NCBI GenBank assembly: GCA_036393335.1
Contig: DASWHD010000123.1
Location: 1-56,072, forward strand
Length of the DNA stretch: 56,072 bases
Reading direction: 5' to 3'
DNA from: DASWHD01 sp036393335
Lineage (GTDB): Bacteria; CG2-30-53-67; CG2-30-70-394
Shown: piece by piece, positions 10,222-18,865 of the stretch
How positions within the stretch are numbered: the first letter of the stretch is position 1
Layout of the letters: each line of letters begins with the position of its first letter
Made by a program: the position numbers and the translations under genes
Notes under the pieces: generated by a model
The model's database searches: none
Told to the model about the DNA's origin: nothing
What the model saw: only the letters and a program-made list of their open reading frames with translations

Positions 10222-12318
10222 TCAAAATCGCGCCGCCAGGGTGAGGGTCGCGCCCAGGCCGGGCTCGGGCACCTCGTCGCCGGCGGCCAGGTCGCCGACC
10301 GGCAAATAGGCCTCGCGGGTGAGGTGCTCGTGGTAGGTGCGGTCGAAGAGGTTCTCGACCACCACGGTGAGCTGCCACCGCTCGCCGAAATGCCGGCCGC
10401 CGCGCACGTCGCAGGTGGCGAAACCCGGCGTCTCGTCCTCGCCGAAGGCGGCGTCCACCCGGTCCTGGCGTGCCACCAGGCGGCCGCCGCCGGCGCCCCA
10501 GTAGTGACCGTCGGGGTCGTCGTAGCGGAGCTGGAGGCGGCCGGAGAGGGGGGCGATCTCCGGCAGGGCGCGGTCATCGTCGCGGTTCTCTCCCTCGGTG
10601 TAGGCGAGGCTCCCGGCCACCGCCCAGGCGTCGGTGACGGCCCAGGTAGCGGCGACCTCGCCGCCCCACAGGAAGGCGCGGTCGAGGTTGTGGTAGCCCT
10701 TGACCACGTCGTTCACCCCGTCGTCGTTGAAGTCCCGCAGGCGGTCTTCGATGACCGTGACCAGGATGAAGTCATCGATCCGGTTGACGAAGCCGTCGGC
10801 GGACAGGGTGAGGGGGCCGGCGGTCCCCGCAACGCCGGCGTCGAGTTGCCAGCTCCGTTCCGGATCCAGGGTCGGGTTGCCGATCCGGTAACCGCCCGGG
10901 GCCGGGGCGAAGGCGGCGTAGCGCTCGCTGGCATCGGCGGTGCGCACGGCGCTGCCCGCGGCGACGAATGCCTGCCAGCGCTCGTCGATCTGCCAAGCGA
11001 GGCGCAGGTTGCCGCCGGCGTTCACCTCGTCGCGGTCGGTGTCCGCCGCGTCGGGGCCGTAGAACGCGACGTACGCCTCCGCCACCGTCGCGCCCGCGAG
11101 GGCCGAGGCGGCGTCGGTGGCGTCGGCCCGCCCGGTGACCCGGTCGGCACGGCCACCGGCCCGCAGGGTGAGACGCGCGCCGAGGGGCCGCTGCCATTCG
11201 GCGAACAGTCCGACATCGGTGATGTGGGTGTCGGGCCACAGGCGGTCGTGGGCTGTCCTGGGCATGCCCATCATCGTCAAGGTGCGGTCACGGGTGGCGT
11301 CGCGGGCGACGCGGTAACCGTCGCCACCGACGGCGAGGGTACCGCCGGCGGTCTTGAGGTCGACCTGCGCCCGGCCGCCGTAGGTGTCGGCCTCGCTGTC
11401 GGTCTCCGCCTGCATCGTGGAGAAGTTCGGCTTGTGCTCATTGTTCATGGTGTGGTCGACGGTGTTCAGGTAGACGCGCCCGTGATAGCCCGCCACCCGT
11501 TCCGACACCCCTTCCCGTTCCAGGCCGAGGGCGGAGCGGTAGCTGTCGGCCTCCTCGGCGTCCATGGGCAGGGCCGGGTAGGCCACGTCGCGGTCGAGGT
11601 GGCTGGCGAGGGCGAGGTCGAGGCGGCCGAGATGGGTCGCCAGGCCCAGGTCGACCGCGCCGTCGAGGGCGGTGAAGCCGGCCGGCACCTCGGTGCCGTC
11701 GCCGGCCTCGTAGTTGTCGCTCTCCTGGTAGCCGGCGGTGGCGGCCACATCCAGCCGCTCGCCCCGGCCGCCGGCCGACGCCTCCACGCGGCTGCCGGAT
11801 CGGGCCGTATCCCACGAGGCCGAGCCCCGCAGCTCGTGGAGGCTACCGGCGGCGAGGGTATGGGTGTCGAGCTTCACGGTGCCCCCCAGGCCACCCGGCC
11901 CGTCGGTGACCGAGTACGGCCCCTTGACCACCTCGATCCGTTCCAGGGACCAAGGGGAAACGTACAGGGTGGGCGGGTCCATGCGCGACGGGCAGCCGCC
12001 GTAGAGGCGGGTGCCATCCACCAGGACGTTGACGCGGTCGCCCTGCAGGCCGCGAACCACCGGGTCGAGGCCAGAGGCACCACGGCGCACCGCCTCCACG
12101 CCCGGCAGGGTGGTGAGCACGGCGCCGGTGTCGGGCGCCGGCGTCTCCAAGATCTCGTCACGGCCCCGGGCGGCGGTCGGCGTCGCCGCCGGCGGGGTGA
12201 CCGGGCGTTCGCCGGTGATTTCGATGCCAAGGGGTTCGGCGGCGCGTGCCGCCGCAGGGATGAACGATACGATCAACAGGACCGGGACGATGGCCCGGCG
12301 GAAACCGGTTGGGTTCAT
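10222..12318 (-). CDS. TonB-dependent outer-membrane receptor, copper-receptor (OprC/NosA)-like
   Basis: A 698-aa beta-barrel receptor with signal peptide (cleavage after ARA, about residue 27), plug domain and barrel ending in aromatic F. The plug contains the sequence DGTRLYGGCPSRMDPP. The CxxxM pattern (C109, M113) matches the plug copper-binding Cys-Met pair of OprC, and LERIEVVKGPYSV is the usual plug end. Copper specificity is inferred from this motif and from the Cys-rich small protein upstream. The start is the ATG at 12316-12318 with GGAAAG upstream. It is 21 bp upstream of tonB on the same strand. Confidence 0.85.
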   Translation of the reverse strand: MNPTGFRRAIVPVLLIVSFIPAAARAAEPLGIEITGERPVTPPAATPTAARGRDEILETPAPDTGAVLTTLPGVEAVRRGASGLDPVVRGLQGDRVNVLVDGTRLYGGCPSRMDPPTLYVSPWSLERIEVVKGPYSVTDGPGGLGGTVKLDTHTLAAGSLHELRGSASWDTARSGSRVEASAGGRGERLDVAATAGYQESDNYEAGDGTEVPAGFTALDGAVDLGLATHLGRLDLALASHLDRDVAYPALPMDAEEADSYRSALGLEREGVSERVAGYHGRVYLNTVDHTMNNEHKPNFSTMQAETDSEADTYGGRAQVDLKTAGGTLAVGGDGYRVARDATRDRTLTMMGMPRTAHDRLWPDTHITDVGLFAEWQRPLGARLTLRAGGRADRVTGRADATDAASALAGATVAEAYVAFYGPDAADTDRDEVNAGGNLRLAWQIDERWQAFVAAGSAVRTADASERYAAFAPAPGGYRIGNPTLDPERSWQLDAGVAGTAGPLTLSADGFVNRIDDFILVTVIEDRLRDFNDDGVNDVVKGYHNLDRAFLWGGEVAATWAVTDAWAVAGSLAYTEGENRDDDRALPEIAPLSGRLQLRYDDPDGHYWGAGGGRLVARQDRVDAAFGEDETPGFATCDVRGGRHFGERWQLTVVVENLFDRTYHEHLTREAYLPVGDLAAGDEVPEPGLGATLTLAARF

Positions 12319-12637
12319 GGCAGGTCTTTCCACTGTGAGGTTCTCTGTGTGCCGCGCCGCGGGGTCGTCGACCCGAGGCACGGGCTGGCCTGGTCTGGAG
12401 GTAGGTGGCACGGCCGGGCGTACCACACGTCGGGCGTGCGACCGTTGCCGGGCGGTTGCTGTCGGGCGCCACCGCGGCGGCCGGCGGGCAGGGCCCGATC
12501 GTGGCTGCGATCGGTGCCCACCGCCGGTCAGGTGCACGGTGTGCGGGCGACCCGCGCGACTCTACCTCGGCTCGTGCATCACACCGCGATGGATCGGGGG
12601 CGCGGATGCCCGCGGCCCATCCACCGGCAGTGACGCG
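12319..12637. other. Gene-free leader region upstream of the receptor
   Basis: About 320 bp between the Cys-rich protein gene and the TonB receptor. It is GC-rich with local inverted repeats (for example TCGTCGACCCGAGGCACGGGC and CGATCGTGGCTGCGATCG). I looked for a cobalamin riboswitch and did not find the conserved B12-box. No gene and no convincing promoter were seen. Confidence 0.4.
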
Positions 12638-13054
12638 TCAGGCCACCTGGGGCGGGGGCACGGGCGGTGGGTCCGAGCCGCGCGGGGAAAGCAGACCGGT
12701 CCCCTCGGCGATCGCTGCCGGCGTCGCCGTACCCGGCACCGCCGCATCGCCGAGGAGGACCGGCTCCCACTGGGGGTGGATGAGGCCCGCCTCCACGCGA
12801 GGGGCGCAGTCCGCCGCGCGCCAGGCCGGCGTCCCAGCGGGAATCCCGTCGTCCACGCCTGGCCGTTTGCAGCAACAGCCCCCGGGGCGCATCGCGCAGC
12901 ACGCCTTGGGCGCGGTTGCCGGCGCACCCCGACACCCTGCCGCCGGTGGTGCCACCTTGAACGCCGCCAGGTTGAACGCGAGGAGCGCCGCGACGAGGCC
13001 GCCGAGCCACCGCGGCGGCCGGTCAAGCAGACGTGGGACGGGTACGGGAGACAT
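12638..13054 (-). CDS. Cys-rich small exported/membrane protein
   Basis: A 138-aa protein not assigned to a named family. A hydrophobic segment at about residues 17-36 (ending NLAAFKVAPP) is followed by a cluster of cysteines: CRGAP, then ACCAMRPGGCCCK, and a further Cys in ADCAP. The rest is Pro/Gly-rich. The Cys/Met cluster suggests metal binding, and the position upstream of a copper-type TonB receptor and tonB, on the same strand, fits a role in copper handling; this is inference. The ATG at 13052-13054 is chosen over the ATG nine codons earlier. Its 5' end is divergent from rpsF. Confidence 0.6.
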   Translation of the reverse strand: MSPVPVPRLLDRPPRWLGGLVAALLAFNLAAFKVAPPAAGCRGAPATAPKACCAMRPGGCCCKRPGVDDGIPAGTPAWRAADCAPRVEAGLIHPQWEPVLLGDAAVPGTATPAAIAEGTGLLSPRGSDPPPVPPPQVA

Positions 13055-13141
13055 GGGGGGCGGCGCCTCGCGGAAGACCATCGTACATCATCCGATCGGT
13101 GCCGGCGGCGGAAATCTCATCGCCTGTCGCCGGCTGCATGC

Positions 13142-13170
13142 TTGCATGGGGCGGGTCGTCCCCCTATCCT
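13142..13170 (+). promoter_or_regulatory. Sigma-70 promoter of rpsF-rpsR
   Basis: TTGCAT, a 17-bp spacer, then TATCCT, about 67 bp upstream of the rpsF ATG. The spacer is itself a GGGGCGGG/CCCCC imperfect dyad. The leader (about 13177-13237) contains CCG in GTCCGAAAGG close to the ribosome-binding site, which could serve S6:S18 autoregulation; that part is speculative. Confidence 0.6.
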
Positions 13171-13237
13171 CCGCCCTCCATTTTCCATGCCACTCCTTGC
13201 TCCGTCACGCGGGGCCTCATGTCCGAAAGGGGTAACC

Positions 13238-13528
13238 ATGCGTCTCTACGAGACGATTTTCATCGCCCGTCCCGACCTCTCCGAGGAGCAGATCGAGGGC
13301 GTGGCCGCCGCCATCAAGGGCGTCGTCACCGGCAACGGGGGGGAGTTGGTGAAGGAGGAGGATTGGGGGGTCAAGGGCCTCGCCTACGACGTGGACCACC
13401 ATAGCAAGGGACGGTATTTCCTCCTCCAGTTCCGCGGCGGCAACGGCCTGCTCAAGGAGCTGGAGCGCAACTACCGTTACAACGAGTCGATCATCAAGTT
13501 CATGACCATCCGCGTGGATGAGAAATAA
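13238..13528 (+). CDS. rpsF: 30S ribosomal protein S6
   Basis: S6 binds S18 and the central domain of 16S rRNA. This form is 96 aa, shorter than the 131-135 aa E. coli protein because it lacks the acidic C-terminal tail. The beginning MRLYETIFIARPDLSEEQ and the segments VKGLAYDVDHHSKGRYF and ERNYRYNESIIKFMTIRV cover the complete alpha/beta core. AAGGGG lies seven bases before the ATG. rpsR follows 20 bp downstream in the same operon. Confidence 0.97.
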   Translation: MRLYETIFIARPDLSEEQIEGVAAAIKGVVTGNGGELVKEEDWGVKGLAYDVDHHSKGRYFLLQFRGGNGLLKELERNYRYNESIIKFMTIRVDEK

Positions 13529-13548
13529 CCGTCTGCTCCGGGGCTTCC

Positions 13549-13773
13549 ATGTATACCAAGCACAATCTGCGGAAAAAGGTCTGCCGCTTCTGTGAAATCA
13601 AGGCGACGGAGATCGACTACAAGGATGTGAAGCTGCTGCGCAACTTCATCACCGAGCGCGGTCGTATCATCTCCAGCCGGGTGTCTGGGACCTGCGCCCA
13701 CCACCACCGGATGCTCGACGTTGCGGTGAAGCGCGCGCGCAACATCGCCCTGTTGCCGTTCACGACCTCGTAG
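13549..13773 (+). CDS. rpsR: 30S ribosomal protein S18
   Basis: A 74-aa S18 with the family core KDVKLLRNFITERGRI followed by RVSGTCAHHHRML and AVKRARNIALLP. The N-terminal CRFC pair suggests a zinc-ribbon-type remnant (CRFC only). The stop codon TAG at 13771-13773 lies within the left end of a short CTAG palindromic element, so the gene end and the element end coincide. rplI, the usual next gene, is absent; a DUF2232 gene follows instead. Confidence 0.97.
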   Translation: MYTKHNLRKKVCRFCEIKATEIDYKDVKLLRNFITERGRIISSRVSGTCAHHHRMLDVAVKRARNIALLPFTTS

Positions 13774-13838
13774 CCCGCATTTCTCACCATGAATCCGCTG
13801 CGCCCGCGCGACGATCCCTGGCGAGAAATGCGGGCTAG
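13770..13838. mobile_element. CTAG palindromic element, copy 3 (short form)
   Basis: A 69-bp near-palindrome starting GTAG then CCCGCATTTCTCACC and ending GGCGAGAAATGCGGG then CTAG. The centre CATGAATCCGCTGCGCCCGCGCGACGATCCCTG is a shortened version of the long-form interior. It sits exactly on the rpsR stop codon. Confidence 0.85.
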
Positions 13839-13875
13839 GCGGCGCGCCGCGCGGTCGTGAGCCACTCCTCACGGC

Positions 13876-14841
13876 GTGAGTCCGATCACCCCTCCCCCTG
13901 AAGGGCCGCGCCGCGGCCTCTCCGGCTTCTGGCTCGTGGGGACCACCGTCGTCATCTACGGAGCGTCGGTGCTGGCGGGGACCGGCCTGGTGGTGGGCCT
14001 GTTCCTGCCGCTGCTGCTCACCCTCATTGCCCTCCAGTACGACCTGCGGGCCCTCGCGGTGCTCCTGGCCCTGTTCGTGGCAGTCGCCTTCTTCGTGCAC
14101 CGGGGTGAAGTACAGCTCTGGGTGGAGCTTGGGGTCCTGGCCCTTGGCCTCACCGTCCTCGTGCCCTTTGGCTGGGGGTGGTTCTCGTTCCCTGCGGCCC
14201 TGTGGTCGGCGTGTGCGGTGCAGGCCGGCGGCGTGGCGTTGTTCGCGGCGGTTGCCTGGCTGGCGAACGGCGTTTCGCCCGGGGACTGGGTGATGGCCAA
14301 CTTCGATCGCAGCACCGAGCTGCTCCTCGCCCAGGCCCGCAAGGAGGCGGCGACACCGGAGGCCCATGCGGCGCTCGCGCAGCTCGTGGGGCGCCTGCGC
14401 GCCATGGTCGGGCTCACCTATCCATCGCTGCTGATGATCAACTTCGCGGTGGTCAACCTGATCAACCTGCAATTCCTGCAGCCGGTGTTGGTGGCCATGC
14501 AGCCGGGGCGGGAGCCGTACCTCTTCCCGCGCCGCTGGCGCGTTCCCGGCCGCCTGCATTGGGCATTGCTGCTCTGCGTCGGCGGCGTGTTGGTCGACGT
14601 GGCAGCCGTGCGCGCGGCCGCGGCCAACGGCGTGGTGGGCCTCGGTTTCCTCTATCTCCTGCAAGGGTTCGGGCTCCTCTCCCACCTCCTCGCCCGCGGC
14701 CGAGTGCCGGTGGTGCTGCGCACTATCCTCTACGGCATCCTGATCATCAGCTTCCAGGTCTACCCCCTCGTCGCCCTGGTGGGGCTGGCAGAGGCGTTCT
14801 TCGATATGCGCCGCTTACGCCGGCCCACCGGCGGTGGGTGA
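13876..14841 (+). CDS. DUF2232 polytopic membrane protein
   Basis: A 321-aa integral membrane protein with about eight hydrophobic segments. It matches the DUF2232 family often found between rpsR and rplI in gammaproteobacteria and Pseudomonas relatives. Recognisable features are the first two membrane spans, the loop NFDRSTELLLAQARKEAAT, the segment GLTYPSLLMINFAVVNLIN and a C-terminal ARGRVPVVLRTILY followed by a final span. Its function is unknown, though gene context links it to translation or replication. The start is GTG at 13876. Confidence 0.85.
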   Translation: MSPITPPPEGPRRGLSGFWLVGTTVVIYGASVLAGTGLVVGLFLPLLLTLIALQYDLRALAVLLALFVAVAFFVHRGEVQLWVELGVLALGLTVLVPFGWGWFSFPAALWSACAVQAGGVALFAAVAWLANGVSPGDWVMANFDRSTELLLAQARKEAATPEAHAALAQLVGRLRAMVGLTYPSLLMINFAVVNLINLQFLQPVLVAMQPGREPYLFPRRWRVPGRLHWALLLCVGGVLVDVAAVRAAAANGVVGLGFLYLLQGFGLLSHLLARGRVPVVLRTILYGILIISFQVYPLVALVGLAEAFFDMRRLRRPTGGG

Positions 14842-14963
14842 TGGGCTGCGCACAGACGGGCATCACGCGGCAGAGGTCCAAGAGCGGACGTACGCTACAT
14901 GCCGGGCGGGACCGATCGATCCGGTCCTCTCCCCGGCGCGTCGGCCAGGCGCAGGACCCCCGG

Positions 14964-16058
14964 TTACGTGGCCTGCGATCCGTCGAGGTCCTCGAACACC
15001 GCCTTCATCAGGAGTGGCCAGACCAGGGTGGCATCGGCGTACACCTCGGCGTAGCGCCCGCCGTCCGCGGTTGGCACGAACTTGCCCCAGCTCACCCCCT
15101 CCGAGTAGGTGCAACCGGAGAGGCCGCCCCAGTGGACCGGCTCCGGACAGATCCGCACACCGTACCGAAAGCGCGGTGGCGTGAGGTGGCAGCCCAACCG
15201 ATGGTTGGTGATGTCGATGTACGGCCCCACCTGCTGCGCCCAGTTGCGCGGCACGCCGCCACCGATGGTGAGGATGCCGAGGCGCGGCGCGGCGCACGCC
15301 AGGCGTGCGTACTGCTGGAGGTCGAGGAACGGGCTGAACGGGGGTACCGCCTGCAAGACCTCGTCCACCGCGGTGAGAGTCGTCGGGTCGCGGCCTGCGG
15401 CTCGTAATGCGCCGTTCATCGCCCAGGTGGAGACGTCCAGCCCCATCTCGCTGTCGGTGAAGGCGGGGATGAAGACCGGTACCTGGCGCTGGTAGGCGCT
15501 GCGCAGGATGCCGGGCCCGTGGTCCAGCCGGCTCAACCGCTCGCCGAGGGCGCGGCACAGGCGCGCCGACGACCACATGCCGCCCTCTGGCTGGCTCTCC
15601 CGCAGGACCGAGGAGACCAAGCGTTCCACGTCGTTGAGGTTGGACTCCATCTCCAGGGTGTCGTAGATCCGGTTGTACCCCTGGTCGAAGAGGGTGGCGT
15701 CCGACTTGGTGGGATCGTAGCGGTAGTGGGTGAGGCCGATCGACTCGGTGAGGCCGTGGGCAATCAAGGCGCCGGTGGCGATCACCGCGTCCACCAGCCC
15801 GCGGTCGATCATGTCGCACACCACGCGCCCCTGCTTGGCGACGGTCATCGCCCCGGAGATGGTGAGCACGACCCGGCAGTCGGGATCGCGCGCCATCTGC
15901 AAGAGGATCTCGAACGCCTCGCCGAGCTGCCGGCCGCCGAAGGCGGTCCTCGCCATGGCGCGGAGCAGGTCGGCGAACGAGCCGACCTCGCTCAGCGCCA
16001 GGCTCTCCAGGGGCACCAGGCCGTCGGACCGGCCGTCGTGGAGCGAGCGTGCGCTCAT
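14964..16058 (-). CDS. Deoxyhypusine synthase-like protein (probable polyamine aminobutyl transferase)
   Basis: A 364-aa member of the deoxyhypusine synthase superfamily. The NAD-binding/active-site region contains TISGAMTVAKQGRVVCDMI, TIGGGVPRNWAQQ and, near the C-terminus, SEGVSWGKF; the lysine (K326) aligns with the catalytic Lys that forms the enzyme-imine intermediate in eukaryotic DHS. Bacteria lack eIF5A, so this is more likely a homospermidine/spermidine-type aminobutyl transferase, or an enzyme of unknown acceptor. It lies 30 bp downstream of S-adenosylmethionine decarboxylase on the same strand, so both probably belong to one polyamine operon. Confidence 0.85.
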   Translation of the reverse strand: MSARSLHDGRSDGLVPLESLALSEVGSFADLLRAMARTAFGGRQLGEAFEILLQMARDPDCRVVLTISGAMTVAKQGRVVCDMIDRGLVDAVIATGALIAHGLTESIGLTHYRYDPTKSDATLFDQGYNRIYDTLEMESNLNDVERLVSSVLRESQPEGGMWSSARLCRALGERLSRLDHGPGILRSAYQRQVPVFIPAFTDSEMGLDVSTWAMNGALRAAGRDPTTLTAVDEVLQAVPPFSPFLDLQQYARLACAAPRLGILTIGGGVPRNWAQQVGPYIDITNHRLGCHLTPPRFRYGVRICPEPVHWGGLSGCTYSEGVSWGKFVPTADGGRYAEVYADATLVWPLLMKAVFEDLDGSQAT

Positions 16059-16088
16059 GGGGGAATCCGGCAGCGGCCGGGAGGCCGC

Positions 16089-16484
16089 CTACGTCGCCAC
16101 GGTGACCGGGGCTTCGGCGAGCTCGGTTGCCGGGACGAGCGGAAACCGAGGCATCTCGCGGAGCGTCACCTCGCCGAGGTCGATCTCCTCGCGTATGTAC
16201 GCCAGCACCTGGCGCGGGTCTGTCTTGCCGCAGGTGAAGACGTCGAGGGCGATCAGTCCCAGGTCGGCATAGGTGTGAGCGGAGCAGTGACTCTCGTCGA
16301 GCACTACTACCGCCGTGAAGCCGGGGGGAGAGTTGTGGCCAAACTGGTACCGAATCTGGGAAATGACATTGGCACCAGCGCGTTGCGCCGCAGCGGCCAT
16401 CGCGCGGAGCATCTGCCCGTCGTTGAGACAGACCTCGCGGGCGACGTTACGGCAGTCGATCAGTAAATGTTTACCTTTTTGCAA
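16089..16484 (-). CDS. speD: S-adenosylmethionine decarboxylase proenzyme
   Basis: Class 1 (SpeH-type) pyruvoyl AdoMetDC, 131 aa, which makes decarboxylated AdoMet, the aminopropyl donor. The self-cleavage site is DESHCSAHTY: the bond E64-S65 would be processed to yield the pyruvoyl group. DVFTCGKTDP carries the catalytic Cys. The only fitting start is TTG at 16482-16484, nine bases after GGAGG; an out-of-frame ATG three bases upstream opens a nine-codon ORF (16460-16489) that overlaps the beginning. The DHS-like gene follows. Confidence 0.9.
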   Translation of the reverse strand: MQKGKHLLIDCRNVAREVCLNDGQMLRAMAAAAQRAGANVISQIRYQFGHNSPPGFTAVVVLDESHCSAHTYADLGLIALDVFTCGKTDPRQVLAYIREEIDLGEVTLREMPRFPLVPATELAEAPVTVAT

Positions 16485-16489
16485 CGCAT
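16460..16489 (-). other. Nine-codon ORF overlapping the speD start
   Basis: ATG CGT TGC AAA... encodes MRCKKVNIY then TGA, in a different frame from speD. Its ATG is closer (four bases) to the GGAGG Shine-Dalgarno than the speD TTG. It could be a regulatory leader that competes with speD initiation, or an accident of base composition. Confidence 0.3.
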
Positions 16490-16797
16490 GAACCCTCCGA
16501 CTATCCGAGAGTTACTCGGCGGTTGAACAAAGCCCGCGCGGCTACCCGGCGGAACCACCCGCAACACAACGGCGCGAAGACCATCGCGACCGATTTCTCC
16601 CAAAAGACCTGCGCCCGATCTCGGGCCGACACCCGCAACCCCGATCCCAGAGCCGCTCCCCGGCACGAGGGTGCGCCGCAGCCTCCGGAAAAAGGGACCG
16701 GACAGTAGGACCTAGGGGTGGCAGGGATCAAGTGAAATGACGGACCTGGCCCGTGGCGCCGCGTATCGCGCATGGCCCGTCGCGGGCCCAGCCCAGG
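16490..16797. other. Gene-free stretch between speD and the ABC ATPase
   Basis: About 310 bp. It contains only high-GC shadow frames. I see no repeat of the window's families, no hairpin followed by a T-run and no convincing promoter. Confidence 0.4.
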
Positions 16798-17787
<990 letters not shown>

Positions 17788-17872
17788 TCGGTCCCGTTCT
17801 CTTCCCGTGCTCCGCCGACAGCCGCGCGGCGAGCGTAGGTGGGCCTACTTTTTGCCGTCAACGGTCGCGACC

Positions 17873-18793
17873 ATGGATGACTTCCCGCCGACCACCGCCT
17901 CGTGTCCGCTGGGTACCGCACCGCTCGGCGATGGGACGGCGGACCTCCACGTCTTTATCGTTTCCGACGCTACCGGGCGTACCGCCGAGCGGGTGATCGA
18001 AGCCGCTCTGTACCAGTTCGCGGCGACCCACGTGGTGCTGCATCGCTTCCCGCGGGTCCTCTCCCGGCCGCTCATCGACCGCATCCTGGAACAGGCACGA
18101 AGCCTGGAGGCGGTGATGGTGTGCACCGTCGTGGAGGCGGGGCTCGCCGAGTACCTGCGTGCGCGGGCCTACGAGGTGGGCGTGGCGATGGTCGACATCA
18201 TGTGGCCGATCATCAACATGATCGGCAACGTCGTACACCGGCACCCGTTGGGCGCACCGCGCTCGCGGCATCACTACGACGAGAAGTTTTTCAGTCGCAG
18301 CGACGCCATCAATTTCACCGTGCGCCATGACGATGGGCGCCGCCTGGAGGAGATCCTCCAGGCCGACGTGGTCCTGGTGGGCGTTTCCCGCGCCGGCAAG
18401 ACCCCTACTTCGATCTACCTCGCGACCCGTGGCTGGTGGGTGGCCAACATCCCTCTCGCCCACGGTCTGCCTTTCCCCGAGGCCCTTAACCAAGTCGACC
18501 CGATGCGCGTGGTGGTCCTGACGCGCAACTCCGCGGCGCTCGCTCGACTGCGTGAATCGCGCACCACGGTCACCGCCAAGCAGGCGGAAGGCTATGCCGA
18601 CATCCACGGCATCCGCATGGAGCAGCAATACGTGCGGCAGCTCCTGCAGAGCAACCAACGGCACTGGCCGGTGATCGACGTCACCTCCATGTCCATCGAG
18701 GAGGCGGCGACCGCCATCGAGCAGATCCTCGCTCCGGTAGGCCGCCTGCACCGCGGCCTGAGTGCCGCGGCCGCGACCACCGGCGATCTGTGA
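17873..18793 (+). CDS. ppsR: PEP synthetase regulatory protein (kinase/pyrophosphorylase)
   Basis: DUF299 bifunctional enzyme that inactivates PEP synthase with ADP and reactivates it with phosphate; 306 aa versus about 277 in E. coli, the difference being an N-terminal extension. The beginning of the conserved part is FIVSDATGRTAERV. The P-loop-like motif is GVSRAGKTPTS, followed by STYLA-type IYLATRGW. HPLGAPRSRHHYDEKFF is also conserved. The ATG at 17873 is used. ppsA is not in the window, and the neighbouring genes are unrelated. Confidence 0.93.
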   Translation: MDDFPPTTASCPLGTAPLGDGTADLHVFIVSDATGRTAERVIEAALYQFAATHVVLHRFPRVLSRPLIDRILEQARSLEAVMVCTVVEAGLAEYLRARAYEVGVAMVDIMWPIINMIGNVVHRHPLGAPRSRHHYDEKFFSRSDAINFTVRHDDGRRLEEILQADVVLVGVSRAGKTPTSIYLATRGWWVANIPLAHGLPFPEALNQVDPMRVVVLTRNSAALARLRESRTTVTAKQAEGYADIHGIRMEQQYVRQLLQSNQRHWPVIDVTSMSIEEAATAIEQILAPVGRLHRGLSAAAATTGDL

Positions 18794-18818
18794 CGGGTTC
18801 CGGCCTACACCTGCGGGG

Positions 18819-18865
18819 CCAGCCCGCATTTCTCACCACGGATCGTGGTGAGAAATACGAGCTAG
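18819..18865. mobile_element. CTAG palindromic element, copy 4 (short form)
   Basis: A 47-bp palindrome: CCAG then CCCGCATTTCTCACCACGGATCGTGGTGAGAAATACGAG then CTAG. It lies between the convergent ppsR and purD, and the last residues and stop codon of purD are encoded inside it. Confidence 0.85.

Noticed and set aside
12319..12637. Possible cobalamin riboswitch upstream of the TonB receptor
   Set aside because: Segments such as GCCAGCCCG and GGTGGGCACCG recall parts of a B12 element, but the conserved B12-box and the ordered core are absent.
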